Source of the DNA: Methanospirillum sp.
GTDB taxonomy: Archaea; Halobacteriota; Methanomicrobia; Methanomicrobiales; Methanospirillaceae
Length of the DNA: 5,759 nt
Direction: 5' to 3'
Assembly: GCA_028679485.1 (NCBI GenBank)
Contig: JAJRBL010000060.1
Coordinates: forward strand, 1 to 5,759
Below, one piece after another: positions 1 to 4,767 of the stretch (position 1 is its first letter; the number at the start of each line of letters is the position of its first letter). A program made the translations under genes and the position numbers. A model generated the notes under the pieces. That model saw only the letters and a program-made list of their open reading frames with translations. It searched no databases and had not been told where the DNA came from.

Positions 1-31
1 AAGATATCTGACGAATTTGATCGCGGGCAGG

Positions 32-1432
32 TCAGACTGCCTTGTTCCCGCTCAGTCTCTTCAATACCCGGCTTTCGGAAAAAACCCTGGCAAAGCCCTG
101 TATCATATGATCTTTCATGGCCGGTTTCATCCTCTTCTGCACGGGGGGGAGGGAGGTGAACAGGGAGAAGAAGAAACGTGAGATCCGCTTCCTGTACTGG
201 TACTGGGGAAAATCATAGAGCCCGTGCGATTTGAAGTACCGGTGATCCGCCCTGAAGATCGGCCTGAGATCTCCCCATACCGCATCACGGAGGACGATGC
301 GCCCGGCAACGGAGGGAAACATCGGGGGTCTTGATACTCCGGCTACCGCGTACTGCACCGCCCGTTCGGCAGCAGAACCAATAAGTGCATCGATAAGTCC
401 TGAGTCTTCAGGTTCATCGGTGACGATCTCAACGAGGTTGCTGCCGGAGAACTGGCTGGAAAGATTCTCCCGGAGTCCCGGAACCTGTGCCAGCGGCCCT
501 TCGAGAAGGAGAATCACCTGTTTGCCGGTATACCGGGGAATGTGGCCCAGAAAGAAACTCCGGTCAAAGAACTCTTTCCATCGGGCAGAGATGTACCTGT
601 CCCTGATGGTTCCGGCGAAGACGATGATGTCAGCAGGTTCGACCTGCTCTTTCCAGAAAGAACTGAACCCGTCAGTGTACATGCACTGGTTCTCAAACGC
701 ACACTGGACACAGCCAAGACATCCTCCTTTCATCCCTATCTTGTCAAGATTGCAGGTTGTCACCTCCCCTGAGAATGCTCCCTCCATCTGCCGGACCATT
801 TTCCCGAGGGAAGAATCTTCAGAGGCATCATGCAGGATGAGAACCCTTTTCCCTTCGGTGTCCACCGGACCGGTCAAGGAGCCGGGGACATAGGATCGAG
901 TCATCCGGGGTACCGGAGGATATACCTGGAGGACTGGTCTTCTTTTACAAGAGGCTGAGAGGATATCATCGCCGAAGGCAGCGAGCTGAAGCTGGCTTTT
1001 CTCCTCCATGAGGTCATTCATTCCTGCCGAGAACGAACCTGCCCAGTTCATCCCGAGATCCTCGCTGATTCCCTGGAGATACTCGTGCACCTTCTGATCA
1101 AAGAAGTGAACCGAGGTACTGATGGATGCAGCATACTTCCCGGCGAACAAGGCACCGGCATCACGTTCAAAAAGGAGTTCGATGAACCGCTTGTATTGTG
1201 AGGGAACATGCTGGACATACACCGGTGTTGCCCAGAGGACGAGGTCTGCATCACGAATGACGTTACAGACGAAATCCCACTCCTCCCGGTTCTTTTCGAT
1301 TACCGCTATCTTTTTGCTGATATGACAGGTTACGAAGGTATGAGCCGGGTACGCCAGCTCGAGAAACCTCACGTACTGCAGGGTGATACTCTTCTCTCCT
1401 TTCGGACTCCCGTTTAAGACGCAGACCTGCAT
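32..1432 (-). CDS. Two-domain flavoprotein: FMN-reductase-like half plus Isf-like iron-sulfur half
   Basis: Predicted cytoplasmic electron-transfer flavoprotein of about 466 aa. Residues 1-175 are a flavodoxin-like/NADPH-dependent FMN reductase fold: the FMN phosphate loop NGSPKGEKS is at residues 7-15 and the second flavin motif ATPVY followed by KRFIE is at 68-86. A second flavodoxin-like unit spans about 195-345 and has four cysteines (238, 241, 244, 250; CX2CX2CX5C). This is the compact 4Fe-4S motif known from archaeal iron-sulfur flavoprotein (Isf). A KEFFDR segment follows at 286-291. The last ~115 residues, rich in basic and aromatic residues, are not recognised. I chose the ATG at 1432 because GAGGAG lies 4 nt upstream. 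An ATG four codons earlier (1444) has no good site and would overlap the AbrB gene. The gene follows the AbrB gene by one base and is probably translationally coupled to it. Redox partners cannot be inferred. Flavoprotein family is sure; electron-transfer role is likely. Confidence 0.88.
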   Translation of the reverse strand: MQVCVLNGSPKGEKSITLQYVRFLELAYPAHTFVTCHISKKIAVIEKNREEWDFVCNVIRDADLVLWATPVYVQHVPSQYKRFIELLFERDAGALFAGKYAASISTSVHFFDQKVHEYLQGISEDLGMNWAGSFSAGMNDLMEEKSQLQLAAFGDDILSASCKRRPVLQVYPPVPRMTRSYVPGSLTGPVDTEGKRVLILHDASEDSSLGKMVRQMEGAFSGEVTTCNLDKIGMKGGCLGCVQCAFENQCMYTDGFSSFWKEQVEPADIIVFAGTIRDRYISARWKEFFDRSFFLGHIPRYTGKQVILLLEGPLAQVPGLRENLSSQFSGSNLVEIVTDEPEDSGLIDALIGSAAERAVQYAVAGVSRPPMFPSVAGRIVLRDAVWGDLRPIFRADHRYFKSHGLYDFPQYQYRKRISRFFFSLFTSLPPVQKRMKPAMKDHMIQGFARVFSESRVLKRLSGNKAV

Positions 1433-1433
1433 A

Positions 1434-1691
1434 TTACTCCTCATCGTCAGGTTCAGCCGGCAGTCGATCGAAGATCTTCAGCATCTTTGCTGCAAGCGAA
1501 CGAAACTTGTCTGCCCTAACCAGGGCAATGCCCTGTTTTTCATCACCCAGAACCATAAGGGAGTCTCCCGGTTTGATCCCGAATATCTCACGGGCTTCCT
1601 TGGGGATGACAATCTGGCCTCGTTCTCCAACCTTTACCGTTCCAAAGATATGTTTCCCGTCTTCACACGGTTTATTACCATGTACTGGCAT
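1434..1691 (-). CDS. AbrB/MazE/SpoVT-family DNA-binding regulator
   Basis: Small transcription regulator of 85 aa with one swapped-hairpin AbrB domain at about residues 16-60. The hallmark VGERGQIVIPKEAREIFGIK is present, followed by PGDSLMVLGD and GIALV. A short charged tail (FRSLAAKMLKIFDRLPAE, ending in acidic residues) follows. The family binds palindromic DNA as dimers and often represses its own operon; no toxin partner is present, so this is not an obvious MazEF pair. The start is uncertain. ATG at 1691 is preceded at 6 nt by GTGATC, a match to the archaeal 16S 3' end, and leaves room for a leader after the TATA element. Alternatives in frame are GTG at 1703 (AGAAGG 6 nt upstream), ATG at 1721 (would need a leaderless transcript), and TTG at 1760 (upstream of the likely transcription start). 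It is the first gene of an operon with the flavoprotein. Confidence 0.85.
   Translation of the reverse strand: MPVHGNKPCEDGKHIFGTVKVGERGQIVIPKEAREIFGIKPGDSLMVLGDEKQGIALVRADKFRSLAAKMLKIFDRLPAEPDDEE
1437..1442 (-). promoter_or_regulatory. Ribosome binding site of the flavoprotein gene inside the AbrB gene
   Basis: GAGGAG, which is also the two terminal Glu codons of the AbrB gene, is followed by TAAT and then the ATG at 1432. It decides the flavoprotein start in favour of 1432 over the in-frame ATG at 1444. Reinitiation or coupling with translation of the AbrB gene is likely. Confidence 0.7.
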
Positions 1692-1716
1692 AATCGCGAT
1701 CACACAATTCCTTCTT

Positions 1717-1747
1717 TTCATACTAGTATGAATTGTATGAATATAAT
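1717..1747 (-). promoter_or_regulatory. Promoter and operator-like repeat array upstream of the AbrB-flavoprotein operon
   Basis: On the minus strand a TATA-like TTATAT lies at 1746-1741, which would place transcription start near 1715-1721. The same stretch holds three identical 7-bp half-sites in plus-strand coordinates: TTCATAC at 1717-1723, GTATGAA at 1726-1732 and GTATGAA at 1735-1741, each 9 bp from the next. The first two form the perfect 16-bp palindrome TTCATACTAGTATGAA; the third is a direct repeat that overlaps the TATA element. A protein bound here would block TBP or polymerase. The adjacent AbrB protein is the obvious candidate binder, by inference. The repeats are directly visible; promoter role is likely. 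Confidence 0.6.
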
Positions 1748-1789
1748 CCTTATCTTGCAACTCGCCGACTGGAATCCTCCGTGGAGAAT

Positions 1790-1806
1790 AAAGGAAGAAA
1801 GGAGGG
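1790..1806 (-). terminator. Possible pyrimidine-rich terminator after the DUF2284 gene
   Basis: Just past the TAG stop at 1814, the minus strand reads as a run of C and T (CCTCCTTTCTTCCTTTATT) with no stable stem-loop. Archaeal transcription often ends in such T-rich tracts. It would isolate this transcript from the AbrB operon promoter that begins about 45 bp further on. Weak call based only on composition and position. Confidence 0.3.
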
Positions 1807-1813
1807 ATACCAT

Positions 1814-2449
1814 CTATTCGATCAGAAGAAGGGCGATCCGGTCAGGTGGATTCGGACATGGAAACTTAATCGTTAATCCTGCATTTGCAGCGGTTTTGAT
1901 CACGTTAATCCCGACTGCTTCAAGAGGATACCTGAACTTCTCCGGGTGCAGGCAGATCCCGTTCTTAACATTACATTTTTTGCACAGGTCACATGAATCT
2001 GGCGTAAAGGCCAGGGCGAACGGCATCCCGGCCTGAAACGCAATCCGCTCCAGTCCGAGCATTAAATCATGGATTCTCCTGCTCTCCTGGTTTAACGCAT
2101 CCATGCACTCCATGGTTCTGTCCCTGATTTCCGGAGTCACAGCAGGGTCATACCGGTTTTTCATGAGGGCATGGAGGATCGTTTCATCTGCCCGGACCTG
2201 GGATACAAACCTGATAACCAGAACATATGCATACTCTGCAAGTATCCCCCTGAACACCCCGATTCCGGGGGCATAAGGCGGACAGGACAGGGAGGTACCA
2301 TGCGACGGGCAGCCGTTCCTGCACTTGAGACTGATCCTCTTCTCCACCACAACCGCTGAAGAGGGGATGATTACTGCATCTCTGGCACCGAAACTAAGGG
2401 ATGCCCGTATTAATGGCTCATATCTCTCCAAGCGATCATCTGTTGCCAT
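1814..2449 (-). CDS. DUF2284 cysteine-rich putative metal-binding protein
   Basis: A 211-aa cytoplasmic protein of the DUF2284 family, common in anaerobes and methanogens and described only as predicted metal-binding. Two cysteine groups are visible: C43, C47 and C56 in KCRNGCPSHGTSLSCPPYAP, and C153, C156, C159 and C166 in CDLCKKCNVKNGICLHPEKF. This is followed by the family's conserved RYPLEAVGINVIKTAANAGL. C198 is near the end. The second group resembles a ferredoxin-like CX2CX2C plus one distant Cys, so an iron-sulfur cluster is plausible but not proven. No signal peptide or membrane segment is present. ATG at 2449 is supported by AGGGAGAGGAT directly before it. The gene is a single unit: the AbrB operon has its own promoter downstream, and the MBL gene diverges upstream. 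Reaction and partner are unknown. Confidence 0.88.
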   Translation of the reverse strand: MATDDRLERYEPLIRASLSFGARDAVIIPSSAVVVEKRISLKCRNGCPSHGTSLSCPPYAPGIGVFRGILAEYAYVLVIRFVSQVRADETILHALMKNRYDPAVTPEIRDRTMECMDALNQESRRIHDLMLGLERIAFQAGMPFALAFTPDSCDLCKKCNVKNGICLHPEKFRYPLEAVGINVIKTAANAGLTIKFPCPNPPDRIALLLIE

Positions 2450-2547
2450 ATCCTCTCCCTTCTGGTATCACGAATTCATCAGTCTGCTCAGGAATACCAT
2501 ACCATTATCCCGTATTTTGGACTGAATTACAAACTCTCCGGATTTTT

Positions 2548-2581
2548 ACAGATAAATGTCTGTTTAACCTTCGGATAAACA
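2548..2581. promoter_or_regulatory. Two adjoining dyad repeats in the divergent spacer
   Basis: Within the 259-bp spacer between the DUF2284 gene and the MBL gene, ACAGA(6)TCTGT covers 2548-2563. It overlaps TGTTTA-A-CC-TTC-GG-A-TAAACA at 2561-2581, a 21-bp dyad broken only by one A-A pair. They lie about 100 bp upstream of the DUF2284 start and 130 bp upstream of the MBL start. An operator for the divergent pair is possible. The repeats are visible, but such short A/T-rich dyads also arise by chance, and no regulator in the window is clearly linked to them. Confidence 0.3.
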
Positions 2582-2654
2582 TACCTTCAGTCCCCATTAT
2601 TCACAGGAGAACAAAGAGATCTGACAGGTGGAGGAGCACCCCCTGGTAGAATAG

Positions 2655-2664
2655 AAAATATTAA
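2655..2664 (+). promoter_or_regulatory. Candidate TATA element of the MBL gene
   Basis: AAAATATTAA is the best A/T-rich block upstream of the ATG at 2709. Transcription would start about 26 nt downstream, near 2686, giving a leader of roughly 23 nt. That leader contains GGGAG at 2692-2696, a Shine-Dalgarno-like site set somewhat far (12 nt) from the start codon. Confidence 0.35.
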
Positions 2665-2708
2665 CTTCTGAGTGTTGACATTATCTTTCCAGGGAGATTA
2701 TACAGAGT

Positions 2709-4079
2709 ATGTATGGAGATAGGTTACTGCTGATTTGTATATTGATGGTTTTGTTCTCCGTGGTAACGGTATTTGCTGATGATGTCGCAGATAATCAGGA
2801 TTCAGAGGGTCAGACGGGATATCCCGGAGAAACGACCGGGGATAACACCAGTCTGCAGACAACGATACAGGATATTTCAGATGATGATTCTGCCAGGCAG
2901 TATCGTCAGTCCCCTGTCATAACCGGTCCTGATGCGGAAAAATGCCGGACAAGGCTCGTACTCCTGGGAACAACCGGGGGTGTCTCGTGGTGGCCTGAGA
3001 CAAACAGAACCAGCTCCTCGTCCGCTCTTGTTGTAGGGGACAGGATCTACCTCATCGACATGGGACAGGGCTCAGCCTCCCGTATCAGCGAGGAGTTCAA
3101 TTCAGGCAGTTTTGTGGATTCACCCGGAGGCAGGATTGAGGACGGTTCTTCGACATTCCTGGAGAATGTAAAGGCACTCTTCTTTACCCATCTCCACCAG
3201 GATCATACCGCTGATTACCCAAGTCTCCTGTTGATTGGCCCGGGAGCAGGTATGGGTACCTATACCGATCCCTCGACAAATAAAACGGTTATCGACCCGC
3301 TTAAAGTAATAGGACCCTGTAACAGGGGGGAACTTGATGCAGACATGACCAACTTCACGAGCAGGGGCGGCGAGGTCATCTATACTGATAGTGCCGATCC
3401 TGATCAGATAACACCGACACCAGGTATCAGGCAGATGACGAATATTATCTGGCAGGCATACGCCCAGACTATCAACGACATAACGCTCGATGACGGTTAT
3501 CCTGATTTCAGAAGCCTGATTGAGGTCAGGGAGATCGGGGGCACCGGGTCAGGGGATATCCCCCTGCCGGTCTCGGTTCCTGATCCGAATAACGGGACCT
3601 GTCCGGCGATGGATCCCTTCGAGGTATACCAGGATGACCAGGTCAGGGTTACGGCTACCCTGGTTGACCACCACCAGGTATACCCGTCGTTTGCGTACCG
3701 GTTCGATACTGATGACGGGTCCGTGGTATTCTCAGGCGATACCGGCCCTAACACCAGCGGCAACCTGCAAAAACTGGCAGACGGGGCTGATATCCTGGTA
3801 CACGAGGTTATCGACAAGGCCTGGATCGAGCAGAAGTTCGGGACACCGGTTCCGGGAAGCCAGATGGATGCACTCAAGACCCATATGCTGGAATCACATA
3901 CGGCAAACGATCTCGTCGGTCAGGTTGCAACAGAATGCCATGTCAATACGCTGGTTCTGAACCATATCGTGCCAGGGAATACACCAGATGCCCATCTCAT
4001 GGAAGCAAAGGCAAACTTTACCGGGGATCTGATCATCGGTGAAGATCTCATGCGGATAGGATTGGGAAGCCAGGAATGA
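2709..4079 (+). CDS. Exported metallo-beta-lactamase-fold hydrolase, RNase Z-like branch
   Basis: A 456-aa metal-dependent hydrolase, probably secreted. Residues 1-23 form a Sec-type signal peptide (MYGDR, hydrophobic LLLICILMVLFSVVTVF, cleavage after FA before DD). An acidic, Thr/Ser-rich linker follows to about 75. The MBL domain begins at RLVLLGTTGG (82-91). Metal ligands visible are HLHQDH (H161, H163, D165, H166), H321 or H322 in VDHHQVYPS, D344 in SGDTGP and H419 in LNHIVPG. H365-E366 and H397-T398 match the HEAT and HST loops specific to RNase Z-like proteins. Unlike tRNA-processing RNase Z, only ~22 residues lie between the H321/H322 and D344 ligands, whereas ~155 separate H166 from H321. 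Export and the missing arm argue against tRNA maturation; secreted arylsulfatase-like or phosphodiesterase activity is possible. Substrate unknown. No C-terminal membrane anchor. Start chosen because it supplies the full signal peptide. Confidence 0.9.
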   Translation: MYGDRLLLICILMVLFSVVTVFADDVADNQDSEGQTGYPGETTGDNTSLQTTIQDISDDDSARQYRQSPVITGPDAEKCRTRLVLLGTTGGVSWWPETNRTSSSSALVVGDRIYLIDMGQGSASRISEEFNSGSFVDSPGGRIEDGSSTFLENVKALFFTHLHQDHTADYPSLLLIGPGAGMGTYTDPSTNKTVIDPLKVIGPCNRGELDADMTNFTSRGGEVIYTDSADPDQITPTPGIRQMTNIIWQAYAQTINDITLDDGYPDFRSLIEVREIGGTGSGDIPLPVSVPDPNNGTCPAMDPFEVYQDDQVRVTATLVDHHQVYPSFAYRFDTDDGSVVFSGDTGPNTSGNLQKLADGADILVHEVIDKAWIEQKFGTPVPGSQMDALKTHMLESHTANDLVGQVATECHVNTLVLNHIVPGNTPDAHLMEAKANFTGDLIIGEDLMRIGLGSQE

Positions 4080-4080
4080 T

Positions 4081-4106
4081 CTGAAAATCCCTGAAAATCC
4101 TTTTAT
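4081..4106. terminator. Tandem repeat with T-runs on both strands between convergent genes
   Basis: CTGAAAATCC occurs twice in tandem at 4081-4090 and 4091-4100, immediately after the MBL stop, followed by TTTTAT. On the minus strand the repeat gives two TTTT runs (4097-4094 and 4087-4084) downstream of the YkgJ gene. On the plus strand TTTT at 4101-4104 follows the MBL gene. Archaeal termination uses such T-runs, so this 53-bp gap probably ends both transcripts. The repeat is certain; the function is inferred. Confidence 0.45.
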
Positions 4107-4132
4107 CCCGGAGTTGTCTTCCAGGCCAGGAC

Positions 4133-4615
4133 TCAATCCCTAATCACAAACCCGGCAGAACGGACAATCTCGCAGATCTTCCGGTCCCAGATCGTATCGT
4201 CCGGCTCCTGCAGGATACTCACCCGGGTATCCCAGACTGAACGGAGAAGCGGGTTTTCCGCATGCATGTGCCTGCTTCCCATAACCCTTCCGGCCCTTTT
4301 CCCCTCCGGGTCTAGGATCAGGAACCTCCAGCACCCGTAATCCCTGCATACATCCGGACGGGTGAGATGAACCGTGCAATACCAGAGACCATCCTCATCG
4401 TTGCGGCGGAAAAAGGGGCATGCCTCGGAAAATTCAGCAAATACCCGTTTATCGTCATAGAGATGATACAGGGAGGCTGTAACCGAGACTTCATGTTTCT
4501 CCCCGGTATACTCGTTCCTGACGAGGAATGAGTACGGCGAATGTTCCTCAATAATCCTGAACATGAGACCGAGATGACTGCAACACTCCCCGCATTGCTG
4601 ACATTCAAATGCCAG
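4133..4615 (-). CDS. YkgJ-family (CxxCxxCC) cysteine-cluster protein, CTG start
   Basis: A 160-aa member of the YkgJ/CxxCxxCC family, thought to bind zinc or iron; no reaction is established. The N-terminus reads (M)AFECQQCGECCSHLGL, giving C5, C8, C11 and C12. The second half of the motif is EACPFF (C66), WYCTVHLTRPDVCRDYGCWRF (C80, C90, C95). These are the family's conserved cysteines and its RP..CR.Y.C block. The first ATG in frame (4564) would remove the CxxCxxCC, so it cannot be the true start. The only codon upstream that can initiate, before an in-frame TAA at 4618-4616, is CTG at 4615. GGGAGGG lies 6 nt before it. A mutated or misread start is the alternative. Residues 97-160 have no recognised domain. 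The gene converges on the MBL gene and lies 152 bp downstream of the serine hydrolase gene, with which it may or may not be cotranscribed. Confidence 0.82.
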   Translation of the reverse strand: MAFECQQCGECCSHLGLMFRIIEEHSPYSFLVRNEYTGEKHEVSVTASLYHLYDDKRVFAEFSEACPFFRRNDEDGLWYCTVHLTRPDVCRDYGCWRFLILDPEGKRAGRVMGSRHMHAENPLLRSVWDTRVSILQEPDDTIWDRKICEIVRSAGFVIRD

Positions 4616-4767
4616 TTACAACCCTCCCTGTTTCATCCATCTGATGCATAGATCTCTGCGACTGTACACCAATACCGTATCGATCTGTTTTGGAACCGTC
4701 ATTTCATCCCGGGATACCACCATATTCAGGGATTGATGTATGGCCAAGGATGGCTCATGGAACCAGG
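4616..4767. other. Non-coding spacer between serine hydrolase and YkgJ genes
   Basis: Apart from the ribosome binding site of the YkgJ gene, this 152-bp stretch shows no convincing promoter or T-rich terminator on the minus strand. It has a 10-bp palindrome ATCCCGGGAT at 4706-4715 and a very short stem at 4743-4754 (GCCA/TGGC), neither strong enough to name. Absence of a clear terminator leaves readthrough from the serine hydrolase gene possible. Confidence 0.4.
4622..4629 (-). promoter_or_regulatory. Strong ribosome binding site fixing the CTG start of the YkgJ gene
   Basis: The minus strand reads AGGGAGGG, then TTGTAA, then CTG at 4615. The site is the best Shine-Dalgarno match in this spacer and its 6-nt spacing is ideal for the CTG. 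No ATG, GTG or TTG in the same frame lies between the TAA and the CxxCxxCC motif. Confidence 0.6.

Noticed and set aside
297..893. 198-codon open frame on the plus strand inside the flavoprotein gene
   Set aside because: It lies antisense to a gene with clear flavodoxin-like motifs, has no recognisable domain and no convincing ribosome binding site; a shadow frame.
1434..1760. Longer AbrB protein starting at TTG 1760
   Set aside because: The TTG lies upstream of the TATA-like element and operator, so it would not be in the transcript predicted from that promoter; the added residues match nothing in the family.
1383..2036. 217-codon open frame on the plus strand across the AbrB and DUF2284 genes
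   Set aside because: It is antisense to two genes with strong family signatures and spans their promoter region; its translation shows no family motif.
2625..2645. Imperfect G/C-rich dyad in the spacer before the MBL gene
   Set aside because: Only about seven of ten pairs match, with interruptions; too weak to call a hairpin or operator.
3520..3960. Overlapping 146-codon frame on the plus strand inside the MBL gene
   Set aside because: Arg/Ser/Thr-rich translation typical of a shifted frame of a G+C-balanced gene; the MBL frame carries all catalytic motifs.
4318..4608. 96-codon minus-strand frame beginning upstream of the YkgJ ATG
   Set aside because: It starts near the right place but is in the wrong frame; the correct frame from CTG at 4615 gives the conserved cysteines.
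4706..4715. 10-bp palindrome ATCCCGGGAT in the spacer upstream of the YkgJ gene
   Set aside because: Short and isolated, with no nearby promoter element or second copy; expected by chance at this length over several kilobases.
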